Part shown: positions 51,885 through 61,773 of the stretch, in pieces
Layout of the letters: each line of letters starts with the position of its first letter
Position numbering within the stretch: the stretch's first letter is position 1
Assembly (NCBI GenBank): GCA_964035575.1
Contig: OZ037842.1
Location: forward strand, 1,550,001 to 1,614,000
Reading direction: 5' to 3'
Origin: Rhynchopus sp. YZ270_cl-10
Lineage: Eukaryota > Euglenozoa > Diplonemea > Diplonemida > Diplonemidae
Length of the DNA stretch: 64,000 nucleotides
Program-made: the position numbers and the translations under genes
Notes under the pieces: generated by a model
The model's input: the letters and a program-made list of their open reading frames with translations, nothing else
Database searches by the model: none
What the model was told of the DNA's origin: nothing

Positions 51885-53612
51885 ATGGAGCTCGCACAGG
51901 CACTTTGCCGTGTTGTGACAAATGAATTTGACTGTGCATGGGAGTACATACGACCGAAGGAGACAATGGTGGTCGACGCGCCTGCAGGGAAGATGCGTGG
52001 GTACGTGCGGGACGAGGCTGTGTCGTTCCGTGGGATCCCTTACGGCGACGCTGTGTCAGGGCAGTGGAGATGGAAGGCACCCCGCCCTGCCCCAAAGTGG
52101 GAGGGTGTGCGCGACTGCAAGGACTACGCCCAATGTGCGCCGCAGGACTTCAAGGGCAATCTGCTCGCACAGAACACACACTCCGCCATCTGGACGATCG
52201 TGGAAATGGTGATTCAGATCATCTCCTGGATCTTCTTCGGCATCAAATGGAAGGGCTCCGAAGAGGAAGCGCTCTCCCTATCTGTCTACACCCCACGCAA
52301 TTACATGAAGGAGCACAACGGCAAACCCCCGGCAAAGCTTCCGGTGATGTTTTACATTCATGGAGGGTTTTATGAGGTGGGCTGCTCTGGACCTCCGATT
52401 GTGCGTGGTGAAGAGTTTCCGAAGCACGACTGTGTGTTGGTTTTGGCAAACTATCGGTTGGGGGTGTTTGGGTTTTTGAATGTTCCTGGGTGTGATACGA
52501 ACAGAGGGCTTCGTGACATGCTTCTTGGGTTGGCTTGGGTGCGTGACAACATTGATCGGTTTGGTGGAGATAAAAACAATGTCACCATTTTTGGCGAATC
52601 CGCGGGCGCCATGGCGTGCGCAAACCTTATGTCTACGCCACTCCGCTTCTACGAAGAGAACGGCGAGAAACGCTCACTCTTCCACAAACTCATCTGCATG
52701 AGCGGTGCCTCCCATGCTGTCTACTCCTCCGCAAAGAGCGAAAAGATCTACAGACAGATCCTTTCGTACCTCCCAAAGAAAACCACCGCCGCCGATTTAG
52801 ACCGCATCCCCGTCTCTCAGCTTCTCGACGCGCAGGATGCATACATGGTAAGAGAACGCATCGGGTATGCAGGCAACCACACTGCAGACAGCATTGTGAT
52901 GGGCCCGCACATCGACTCCGTGGTTCTCCCTCAGCATCCGATTGCCGCAGTGCGTGCCGGGTATGCGACTGACCTGGTTCTCATGACAGGGACAACCAAG
53001 GATGAGTTCTCGATGTTCTCCTCGCTGTTTCTGTGGCCGGTGCGGCTGTCTGATGGGTTGACTGCTAGGTTCGACTCTTGGCTGCATGGTGTGGAGGCAG
53101 AGTGCCGTGACCGCATCGTGGACTCATATGAATCCGAAGACTACTCCACCGAGTTTGCAGGGCTAGGCCACCATAAGAAGTACAACGCTGCAGCAACGGA
53201 TTGGCTCTTCAGAATCCCTTCCGAGAGGCTGGCCTGTGCACAGACTGCCGCAGGTGGGTTGGCGCACGTCTACCGTTACGACGACCACAGTACAATGTTT
53301 GGTTCCGCCTTTGGTGCCTGCCACGGTTGTGACCTCCCCGCAATGTTCGCAACCAACCGTAATGCGCCCCTAATGGTGGGAGTTCACAAAAAGATCGAAG
53401 GGACCGGTGCGTTCATGAGAAAGACCTGGACAGATTTTGCAAGGAATGGGGCCTGTACAACGGCCTGGCCTTCCTTCAGTAGCAAGTCTCGCATGATTAT
53501 GTCTCTCGCAGTGGGTGAAAATGCGAACGAAAAGAAACTCCTTGAAAACCCAGACGAAGCCTGCATCAGAGCCTGGGGGGATCTTTCGCGTTATGACTTT
53601 GTGCATGCCTAG
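51885..53612 (+). CDS. type B carboxylesterase (cholinesterase-like alpha/beta hydrolase)
   Basis: ATG 51885 to TAG 53612 encodes 575 residues in one exon. The family signature is complete: RGIPYGDAVSGQWRWKAP near the start, the EDCL-like EEEALSLSVYTP, the oxyanion hole in YIHGGFYEVG, the nucleophile elbow VTIFGESAGAM with Ser239, the acid in GTTKDEFSMF (Glu374, next to Asp373) and His480 in GACHGCDLPAMF. It should hydrolyse carboxylic esters. There is no signal peptide, but a hydrophobic insertion (IVEMVIQIISWIFFGI, about residues 105-120) sits before the EDCL-like motif and could be a membrane anchor or a lid. The paralogue at 62604 shares GGDKNNVTIFGESAG and GFLNVPGCDTNRG but differs at the N-terminus, so the pair is an old duplication now separated by about 9 kb of repeats. 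Confidence 0.9.
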   Translation: MELAQALCRVVTNEFDCAWEYIRPKETMVVDAPAGKMRGYVRDEAVSFRGIPYGDAVSGQWRWKAPRPAPKWEGVRDCKDYAQCAPQDFKGNLLAQNTHSAIWTIVEMVIQIISWIFFGIKWKGSEEEALSLSVYTPRNYMKEHNGKPPAKLPVMFYIHGGFYEVGCSGPPIVRGEEFPKHDCVLVLANYRLGVFGFLNVPGCDTNRGLRDMLLGLAWVRDNIDRFGGDKNNVTIFGESAGAMACANLMSTPLRFYEENGEKRSLFHKLICMSGASHAVYSSAKSEKIYRQILSYLPKKTTAADLDRIPVSQLLDAQDAYMVRERIGYAGNHTADSIVMGPHIDSVVLPQHPIAAVRAGYATDLVLMTGTTKDEFSMFSSLFLWPVRLSDGLTARFDSWLHGVEAECRDRIVDSYESEDYSTEFAGLGHHKKYNAAATDWLFRIPSERLACAQTAAGGLAHVYRYDDHSTMFGSAFGACHGCDLPAMFATNRNAPLMVGVHKKIEGTGAFMRKTWTDFARNGACTTAWPSFSSKSRMIMSLAVGENANEKKLLENPDEACIRAWGDLSRYDFVHA

Positions 53613-54202
53613 GGATTATTTTCAACTCCAATTTTTTTTTTTTTTGCATTCCGTTTTTTTTTTGAAAGAGGGTTCACGCATCAACAGAGAACAATCATTA
53701 TCAAAATAGGGTTAGGGTTGGGGAGGGGGGCAGGAGATTGGGATGGACCTTCGTCCAACATCTTTTTGTTATTGCTCTGAGTGTGTGGTTTTCTTTTAGG
53801 TGAGAAACTTAGTTTTATTCACCAACTTTTTTCTCCGAACATCTCTTTTTTTTTTGTTTCCTTTTTACATTTTTTACATTTTTTTTTTTTGCAAACAAAA
53901 AATATTGGACGCATCTGTAGAGAGCATCTTTGTACTTTCTCTTCTTTGATTTGAAAGTATATGAGACCAATTATTTTCTTTGAATTTGAAGAGTTTCTTT
54001 CACGACGTGTGTGTCCGTGAAGACTCAATTTTAAAGTACTTCCCCACCCCCTTTTTTTGTCCCCCTTTTTTGTGTGTTATCTTTGCGAAAGTGACTTCGC
54101 CCTCCTGCCTGGACATACACCGTGTTCGGTAGACGGCTATAGTCCTTCAAAACGTTGTGGCACGTCCCAAACAGTTATTTCATATTTATTTTTTTCAAAT
54201 GA

Positions 54203-54250
54203 AGTGTTAGGACCTGCCTCCCAGAGGCGTTGTGCACTATCAACTTCACT
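54203..54250 (+). repeat. class C module
   Basis: GACCTGCCTCCCAGAGGCGT, then TGTGCACTATCAACTTCACT and a T-run. Confidence 0.6.
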
Positions 54251-54366
54251 TTTTCTGAATTTTATATCTTTTGAGTTTTATTGTCTTTTTTTTCTTTTTT
54301 GAATTCCAAAACAAATACATTGAAACATAAAAAGGGCGTGGGGCTCACACGAAAAAAGCGAGGTGT

Positions 54367-54461
54367 TCACACGTCATCAATTATTCAAAAATAAAAGCGT
54401 TTAGTATAGTGGAGTCAACTTATCCTCGGATGTCTACACTGATACAATCAAGTTTTCAAAA
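54367..54461 (+). repeat. class E and F modules
   Basis: CACACGTCATCAATTATTC plus A-run (E), then TATAGTGGAGTCAACTTATC, CTCGGATGTCTACACTGATA and CAATCAAGTTTTC plus A-run (F). Confidence 0.6.
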
Positions 54462-54737
54462 TAAAGAAAAAAGTGTGCAATTTAGTGGCAACTCCCACTT
54501 CCAAGCAACGTATCGTTGAAATAGTATGTTGCAAATTCCTTTGTAAAGAAACCTTGAAAAGGTGTTGTGCCCATGCGCGTTCGTCTTTCAAGCATTTTTT
54601 TTTTTCCCGTTTCTTTTTCTCCAGCAAAGCCCTTTCGTTTTATCCCAGGCAAGCTGCACCATCATCTACTGTCGCAACCCTACTACTAACTGGGGAGGGG
54701 AGGAATGACACTATGTTGTTTCCTGTTTTTTTTATTA

Positions 54738-55257
54738 CTGGGGGGGAGCTATTAAAGTATACGTATACTTTATTCGGCGGGAATTACTGCTTAAATGGCC
54801 AAAAAACGAAAAAGGAAAAAAAAAAAAAAAAATCACTGTTATTTTGGGGTTTCTAGTGGCCGAAACCTCGCGAAAACACCACCATTGACATTTTTGGGCC
54901 AATCCCAGCCAGTGGTGGGGTCAATGTGGAAAAATGAACAATTTTTTGGTGACTTAAATTTTCACAAATCTGAACCCTATCAGCACCAATCGTGTAAAAA
55001 CTGATACATGCGTTTTAGGTCAAAAATACTCATTTCTCAGGTCAAAGTGACCCCATCACAGCACGCACAGAATCCGGACCACCAAACTCAAAAAATTTTT
55101 TTTTCGATTTTTTGTGCAAAAATTGCTGTAAAAATTTTTTAGTAAGAAAAATGTACACAAAAACCGTATACTTTATTTCACAGATTTCCACGCTCAAAAT
55201 GGGTTTCCGCGCCGTATACTTTATTACCCCCGTATACTTTATTAGCCCCCCCCCCAG
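54738..55257. mobile_element. 520-bp Tc1/mariner-like non-autonomous element
   Basis: The left end CTGGGGGGGAGCTATTAAAG (continuing TATACG) and the right end CGTATACTTTATTAGCCCCC (continuing to CAG at 55257) are inverted repeats of about 26 bp. TA flanks each side (54736-54737 and 55258-55259), as expected for Tc1/mariner insertion. CGTATACTTTATT occurs four times inside. The interior shares about 40 bp (GGTGACTTAAATTTTCACAA) with the hAT-like element at 41775. No transposase is present. Confidence 0.7.
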
Positions 55258-55259
55258 TA

Positions 55260-55606
55260 ATCATAGGGCGTATCCGGATCCAGATTCCAGGTAATTTCAG
55301 GAATTTCAGGAAAAACAAATAAAATGAAGCAGCAGATCCGAACACGACCGACGCGAGACACACGCATCAGACAACAATACAGCCGTTGCTATGTAACCTG
55401 GAGTTCACCTGGAATACACGGGAAAAAAACCTGGCATTTCGTGAAAAACATGAGAAACCTGGAATCACCTGGATCTGGATCTGGATCTGGATCTGGATCT
55501 GGATCTGGATCTGGATCTGGATCTGGATCTGGATCTGGATCTGGATCTGGATCTGGATCTGGATCTGGATCTGGATCTGGATCTGGATCTGGATACGACC
55601 CATGAT
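55260..55606. mobile_element. 347-bp Tc1/mariner-like element whose right arm became a microsatellite
   Basis: ATCATAGGGCGTATCCGGAT at the left pairs with ATCTGGATACGACCCATGAT at the right, with a few mismatches. TA flanks both sides; the left TA (55258-55259) is shared with the preceding element. The GGATCT unit inside the right arm is expanded to 20 copies (55471-55590). Confidence 0.65.
55471..55590 (+). repeat. (GGATCT)20 microsatellite
   Basis: Twenty uninterrupted hexamers, 120 bp. The six-base unit is also present once, near-identically, in the opposite arm of the host element. Confidence 0.95.
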
Positions 55607-55612
55607 TAACTT

Positions 55613-55661
55613 TTAGAACGTGATGTTTTATCTCCATGTGAGTCACATCAAAACGTTCTAA
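55613..55661. repeat. short foldback TTAGAACGT ... ACGTTCTAA
   Basis: A 49-bp imperfect hairpin. TTAGAACGTGATGT pairs with ACATCAAAACGTTCTAA, with a 3-nt bulge. Confidence 0.55.
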
Positions 55662-55762
55662 CGATTTTCTTTCACTTAAATACCGCCTTAAATTGAAAAA
55701 GAACAGTGAAGACTGTCTACATGGCAGCTACACTAATCCAAATTATTGAAGCAAAAATGGGA

Positions 55763-55817
55763 AATAGTGGAGTTCATCCTCGGGTGTCTGCACTAATACA
55801 ACCAAGTTTTCAAAAAA
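55763..55817 (+). repeat. class F module with A-tail
   Basis: AAATAGTGGAGTTCATCCTC, GGGTGTCTGCACTAATACAA and CCAAGTTTTC plus A-run. It is preceded by a degraded class D-like copy (55708-55745). Confidence 0.65.
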
Positions 55818-56218
55818 ACAATGCCCACCCCCCAAATCTCGTGAATATTTCATTTTTTTCACGAGGCAACCTTTCCTCTTGGTTTCCCATTGTTTCTTTC
55901 CCTATTGAGATGAGTTGTCACCAAACCGTTAGTAGGACCGCACAGCGGCGAGAGGTAGAACGGTATGGGACCACCGTGGACGTGCTCCGCGTGGTCTGAC
56001 TTTGCTTCATCCAAAAAAAATAACAAAGCGGCAGTGAAGACGATCTAGCTTACACCATTATTCAAACAAATCGTCAAATACCACCGCTCTTTTTTTTAAA
56101 TGGTGCCGTAAAAACCTGAACTTCTGGAACGTAACATAATACGTAAAACCCCCCCTTTTTTTTTGGTCAAAATCATAAATGACCACCTGATTTTGCCCCA
56201 AAAAAAAAACCGGCTTTT

Positions 56219-56302
56219 GGCCCTATCCGGTCTATCCTTGCCCTATCCGGCCATATCCGGGCCTATCCGGACCTATCCGGACCTATCCGCGCCTATCCGC
56301 GG
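56219..56302 (+). repeat. CCTATCCGG tandem block (left)
   Basis: About eight imperfect units of CCTATCCGG or CCTATCCGCG. The same block, in the same orientation, is at 58404-58475. Confidence 0.75.
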
Positions 56303-56330
56303 GGTCGAAAAATCAGAAAAAAACTATTTT

Positions 56331-57239
56331 TGTACTGTGTACTGTGTACTGTGTACTGTGTACTGTGTACTGTGTACTGTGTACTGTGTACTGTGTACTG
56401 TGTACTGTGTACTGTGTACTGTGTACTGTGTACTGTGTACTGTGTACTGTGTACTGTGTACTGTGTACTGTGTACTGTGTACTGTGTACTGTGTACTGTG
56501 TACTGTGTACTGTGTACTGTGTACTGTGTACTGTGTACTGTGTACTGTGTACTGTGTACTGTGTACTGTGTACTGTGTACTGTGTACTGTGTACTGTGTA
56601 CTGTGTACTGTGTACTGTGTACTGTGTACTGTGTACTGTGTACTGTGTACTGTGTACTGTGTACTGTGTACTGTGTACTGTGTACTGTGTACTGTGTACT
56701 GTGTACTGTGTACTGTGTACTGTGTACTGTGTACTGTGTACTGTGTACTGTGTACTGTGTACTGTGTACTGTGTACTGTGTACTGTGTACTGTGTACTGT
56801 GTACTGTGTACTGTGTACTGTGTACTGTGTACTGTGTACTGTGTACTGTGTACTGTGTACTGTGTACTGTGTACTGTGTACTGTGTACTGTGTACTGTGT
56901 ACTGTGTACTGTGTACTGTGTACTGTGTACTGTGTACTGTGTACTGTGTACTGTGTACTGTGTACTGTGTACTGTGTACTGTGTACTGTGTACTGTGTAC
57001 TGTGTACTGTGTACTGTGTACTGTGTACTGTGTACTGTGTACTGTGTACTGTGTACTGTGTACTGTGTACTGTGTACTGTGTACTGTGTACTGTGTACTG
57101 TGTACTGTGTACTGTGTACTGTGTACTGTGTACTGTGTACTGTGTACTGTGTACTGTGTACTGTGTACTGTGTACTGTGTACTGTGTACTGTGTACTGTG
57201 TACTGTGTACTGTGTACTGTGTACTGTGTACTGTGTACT
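56331..57239 (+). repeat. TGTGTAC heptamer satellite, about 130 units
   Basis: A virtually perfect 7-bp tandem array of about 910 bp. Because 7 is not a multiple of 3, it stays open in several frames on both strands; those long reading frames are artefacts. Confidence 0.97.
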
Positions 57240-57519
57240 GGGTACTGGGTACTGGGTACTGGGTACTGGGTACTGGGTACTGGGTACTGGGTACTGGGTA
57301 CTGGGTACTGGGTACTGGGTACTGGGTACTGGGTACTGGGTACTGGGTACTGGGTACTGGGTACTGGGTACTGGGTACTGGGTACTGGGTACTGGGTACT
57401 GGGTACTGGGTACTGGGTACTGGGTACTGGGTACTGGGTACTGGGTACTGGGTACTGGGTACTGGGTACTGGGTACTGGGTACTGGGTACTGGGTACTGG
57501 GTACTGGGTACTGGGTACT
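57240..57519 (+). repeat. GGGTACT heptamer satellite, about 40 units
   Basis: This is the same array with one base changed per unit (TGTGTAC to TGGGTAC). The switch is abrupt and complete, so two separate homogenised blocks abut. Confidence 0.95.
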
Positions 57520-57535
57520 CCTTGTAGGGTTTTGT

Positions 57536-58222
57536 TGCCTTTTGGCACATGAATTTTGCGCCCAGTGTTGTGTTCACTGCTCTGAAGGTGCTGGCTCTTA
57601 TCTACCGATGCATGGGGTAAGTGACACAGCGTCTGACCCGCCATCTGTAATCTTCTGGTTTCAACACTGCCTTTCAGTTCTGCATGCTGCATTCGCAGCG
57701 TCCCGAGCGTCTCACAACCTCTTATTACTCTTTGCCTGAGAAGGATGTGTTTGGACTCACTCAAACCCCGTTCATCACTCTTGTGCCAAAGAAAACATCG
57801 GACAAACAGTACAAGTTCACGGGAGCAAAGGGGTGGATCCCTCCCTCTGCGCGTATCGCACTAACGTAGCGAAGAAGATCCAGAGGTGTGCAGAACGTGA
57901 TGCGGTCTATTTTCCGACAAAAAAGACGAAGAATAGTTGTTCAATGGTGTGCTAATTTCGTCGCAAGATTTTGCAGTGGAAGTTGAAGAACACTGCAAAT
58001 GGTTCAACACAGATGAGGTTCGTCTCACAGTATTGATGTGCTCCACAACGGAAAGCCCTATCAAATATGAGAAGAGTGCTGAAGGACTCTGGGGGCATGC
58101 GGATGACAAACGATCATCTGCGGGGTGGAACAGCAGCCCGAAACTTCCACAGCCCAATCCGACTTCCTCTTCCAACCCTTTGTCTTGGAGTTTGCGAAGA
58201 AGATTGCTGCCGAGAATGAAAC
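57536..58222 (+). pseudogene. captured or decayed gene fragment inside satellite-flanked element
   Basis: Protein-like sequence appears in successive frames. VVFTALKVLALIYRCMG is followed by an intron-like stretch (about 57617-57674, GTAAGT to TTTCAG), then FCMLHSQRPERLTTSYYSLP and KDVFGLTQTPFITLVPKK. Later frames read VEVEEHCKWFNTDEVRLTVL and FLFQPFVLEFAKKIAAENET. Stops and frame changes separate them. The family is unknown. It lies between inverted heptamer arrays, so it may be a host gene piece picked up by the element. Confidence 0.4.
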
Positions 58223-58238
58223 AGATCTCTAACGTAGC

Positions 58239-58374
58239 TACCCAGTACCCAGTACCCAGTACCCAGTACCCAGTACCCAGTACCCAGTACCCAGTACCCA
58301 GTACCCAGTACCCAGTACCCAGTACCCAGTACCCAGTACCCAGTACACAGTGCCCAGTACACAGTACACAGTAC
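58239..58374 (-). repeat. ACCCAGT/ACACAGT heptamer array, inverted copy
   Basis: About 15 ACCCAGT units are followed by a few ACACAGT units. This is the reverse complement of the left arrays, with the two variants in mirror order. Confidence 0.9.
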
Positions 58375-58403
58375 GTATGGGGAAAATACGTGGGGTTTGG
58401 CCT

Positions 58404-58475
58404 GTACGGTCCTATCCGGCCCTATCCGGACCTATCCGCGCCTATCCGGACCTATCCGGGCCTATCCGCGGGGTA
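58404..58475 (+). repeat. CCTATCCGG tandem block (right)
   Basis: Imperfect units ending CCTATCCGCGGGGT directly before the right terminal repeat of the host element. Confidence 0.75.
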
Positions 58476-59312
58476 AAAATCAGGTGGAATGAACCCAAAA
58501 AACGTTTCAGAAGAGAGTTATGTTGGTTTTTTTTTGCACGAAACCTCCCCTTTTTTGTCAAGGTGATCAAGCACGACAGGCTTACATCTAAAAAAACTTG
58601 ATTTTGTTTTGATTGACGACAGCTGTCTATTATAGGTGGTCTGCGAACTAGCGGTCACCATCAGCTGTCTTCGTTTTCAGTTCTTTTTTTTCCCACAACC
58701 CCCTTTTTTCAGTGATTGAACTTCACTTTTTTATTCCACTTACTGATGCCCATCTGTCTCAGACCACTGAAGCAGCGGGGACACCAGATTCCACCCCCTT
58801 TTTTTTTCCCACGATGCCCAAAGCACGAGAACGCGTCTACATTTTTTGTGTATATTTCATTACGCCACAACCCACTCCCTCTTCCACCTTAGTGGTGTAC
58901 TGTGATAATTGCCTATCATACATCACAATACAGCTGTTTTGTGTATTATGTATTATGATCAACTTACAGTACAGCCACCACTATTCCACCTCCACCTCTA
59001 CCACAACCCCTTGCTGCTCGGGCACTCCGTTCGCATTCCGATCGAAGTGACAGTGTAGCCACAAGGGTAGCTTTGTGTTTATTCTGTACCAGCAGCTTGG
59101 GTGTGTCCTCTTCTGTGTCTCTTTTTGTATTAGAGACAGTGCAGTTGTTGACGTATTCAGGGAACATGCCTTAAAAGGTTTCATAAAGGGCAGGTGGGGG
59201 AGGAGGGAGCGCATCTTGTACCACCCATTTCCGCGCTTTTATATTTTAGTGATCCATCTTGTCCTTTGGAGTTCCTAATTCGGGACGTAAGGAACGTATA
59301 AAGTTTTTTTTT

Positions 59313-59379
59313 AGATGTGTGATAAGAGACACATTCATTAAGTTTTTAAGGTGAGGCAGAAGGGATTAAGGTTCATCTT
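59313..59379 (+). repeat. class B and A hairpin modules
   Basis: AGATGTGTGATAAGAGACAC with ATTCATT (B), then AAGGTGAGGCAGAAGGGATT with AAGGTTCATCTT (A). Confidence 0.5.
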
Positions 59380-60160
59380 ATGATTAATTTTATTTTTTCC
59401 GTGGCGGCAGGATCATTTCTGCCTGCATCCTGTTGAGTGCATGGCTCGTAGTGAGGTGTATTTAACATCTTCGATTTGATTTTACAAGGTTGTACGTAGT
59501 GCATTCATGTTTTTTTTTAATTTTAATTTTGTTTGTTTTCTAAGATGTGTATACACTGTGCATACTGATTTTATAACTTTGCTTTTCTAAGGTGATCCAA
59601 TATGTGGCGTTTAAGTTCTTTTGATGAACTTTTCAAAAAAATAATAATGAGATCAGGTGTGTCAAACGAGGCACATTTGACTCTCAATTTTTCCTTTTTA
59701 TTTACTTTCTTTCTATTGTGCCTGCAGCGAGGTCTTCAGCGACAAATTGTGACAAAATGTATGTCTTTTTATGTGATATTTTTTTGTTGAAACGGCTCTG
59801 GTCAGTTTTTGTTTTTTTCATACATCAAACATAAAAAGTTGGTTTCAAGGGGGCCAGAATACGCTTTTATTTTTTCAACTGTATCACTGCTTTGGTACAT
59901 CCCACAAAGGCATTTCAACACCCGACAAGATTTCTTTGTTTTTTTCTTATCCCTTTTTTTTTGGGAGCTCCTGGTTACTTTCCGTCCTTAAATTAAGAAT
60001 TTACAAATAGCGAGAAGCTTGGTTCATATCTTACAATTATTTCTCTTTCTCGCAAAGGGTGCATTGTGTCTGACCCTCTCAAATACTTTCAATTCTGTGA
60101 ACTGAAAGTATATGAATCTAATTTTTTCTCTCTTCTCTCTCTCTCTCTCTCTCTCTTTTC

Positions 60161-60198
60161 AGTGCCTGCGTCCGGCGTTTGCACTATCAACTTCACTT
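60161..60198 (+). repeat. class C module
   Basis: AGTGCCTGCGTCCGGCGTTT, then GCACTATCAACTTCAC. It is preceded by a short CT microsatellite. Confidence 0.65.
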
Positions 60199-60289
60199 TT
60201 ATAGGGTACATTTAGTGCACCCTATTATACCTTCTATTCAGTAGAATAGTTAGTATATGAAGTATATGAAACAGGGTCCTAGCTCAGTA

Positions 60290-60320
60290 GAACGGAAAAG
60301 GTGGCCCACCTTTTCCGTTC
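60290..60320. repeat. 31-bp perfect palindrome near transposon end
   Basis: GAACGGAAAAGGTGG and CCACCTTTTCCGTTC are separated by one base and followed by an 18-nt T-run. It duplicates the subterminal part of the element in inverted form. Confidence 0.85.
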
Positions 60321-61259
60321 TTTTTTTTTTTTTTTTGGGTTTTTTTTACACGGTGCAAAAAACCGGTTGGCCAAGGAGGTCCTCAGTGTCGTCAGCCAGT
60401 CCCCTTTGCTGTTAAAAACAGCGACTTGGCGTGGTCAATTTTTCCGCGCGAACAGGGATTACGCTCCACGTGTGGAACGTATGGAAATCCATACGTGAAT
60501 TGTTTTTGAAAAGGTGGAATCCATACGTGTCCATACGTAGGTAATTTGGGTTTTGGATTGGGGCTGGGGTGGGGTAGGTGAGGAGTGGGGCTCCGCCCCC
60601 ACCTCTCACCTACCCCCTACAGAATTCTATTTGTAGGAGACAATTTTCTATTTTACCGGAAAAGGAGCATGCAGCATGGCGAAAGAAAAAAGTAGCGTAC
60701 CGTGCGCCTGCGGCGCTAGATTGCAATACACCCTTCCCATGACATAATAGGCAGTTTTAAGCGCAATTTTTAGAAATGTTGCGTACCGTGGCTTCGCCAG
60801 AAACTTTCGTTTTAGCAAAATATGGAAGTAAAGTTTACGGAACTGGACCATAGTTACCAACGAAAGTGCCATTTTATGTCAAGATTTTTTAAAAATGTTG
60901 CGTACCGTGGCTTCGCCAGGAACATTTGGATGCCATGACTGATGATTTCTCCAGTTCTTCGAACTTTCACAACCCTTCTCAACCAACTTTGCCAGGGAGA
61001 GCGCGCGCGAAGCGCGCGCGGTTTTTAATTGTTTTTGCTTAGAATTGTACGTGTTGAAAATCCATACGTACTTTTTTTATTTTTGGGGGAGCTGCGCAGG
61101 GCGTTCGCCCCGGGGCGAAAAATATTTTTTTTCGTTAAAAAAATCTTTTCCTGAAAAAATGACATTTTATTTCGCCCCAGGGCTTCGCCCCACCGGGGCG
61201 AAACCCTGTATAAATAAATAAATAAATAAATAAAAAAAGGGGGAAAAAAAAAAAAAAAG

Positions 61260-61773
61260 AGAGAGAGAGATTTCTCCCCACCACCCTGTAGACCCCCCCG
61301 GAGGGGGGGTCGCAGAGGGGTGCATGTCCACTGTACTCAAAATCATCCGCAAACCCGCCTGCCGTGAGAGGAAGTTTCCCCAGCACTCCCGCTCGCTCCT
61401 CAATCCTGCAGTCTGCTGAAGGTGTACCGTACCCCCTGTTATAGAAGGTGTCACTGCTCGTGTCAACTCTACTTTCAACGGCAGAGAGTTGAAAATAATC
61501 AAAATAAGGATGAAGTCTCATATGACAGATGCCTCTCTTGTACATCTGTTTGATTAAACAACACAAAGAGACCCTCAGTGAGGGGGGATTGATGAAATTC
61601 TCCATCGTTTTGCTGGTTTTAGTATCAGGAAAGTTCAGCTGTAATATCACTTGTGCTGGGGAAGGGATCACGCGCAAATAGCAAATTTTTTTTTGACCAT
61701 TCAGTACCAGGGATTCACCCCACGAACTAACTTCTCTCCGGCGGGAAAATTTTTTTTGACCTATTTTAAGCAC
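61260..61773 (-). other. open minus-strand frame inside hAT-like element
   Basis: A minus-strand frame of about 200 residues (Met at 61773) runs through the right third of the element; segments such as NFPDTKTSKTMENFINPPSL and GICHMRLHPYFDYFQL look protein-like. Its C-terminal part is low complexity. I cannot tell whether it is a transposase relic, a captured gene piece or chance. Confidence 0.25.

Larger units (their letters stand above)
56183..58487. mobile_element. 2.3-kb inverted-repeat element carrying satellite and a gene fragment
   Basis: CCACCTGATTTT (56183-56194) and AAAATCAGGTGG (58476-58487) are perfect inverted ends. The 5-bp repeat AATGA flanks both sides (56178-56182 and 58488-58492). 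Inside, in order, are a CCTATCCGG tandem block, a TGTGTAC array, a GGGTACT array, about 700 bp with coding character, an ACCCAGT array in inverted orientation and a second CCTATCCGG block. No transposase is visible. The superfamily is not clear. Confidence 0.65.

Noticed and set aside
56163-57764. Several 400-480 residue frames on both strands with a 7-residue repeat
   Set aside because: They are translations of the heptamer satellite; a 7-bp unit stays open in all frames by chance.
60279-60296. CCTAGCTCAGTAGAACGG looks like a tRNA/Pol III A box
   Set aside because: It lies in the terminal inverted repeat of the hAT-like element, and no B box or cloverleaf follows.
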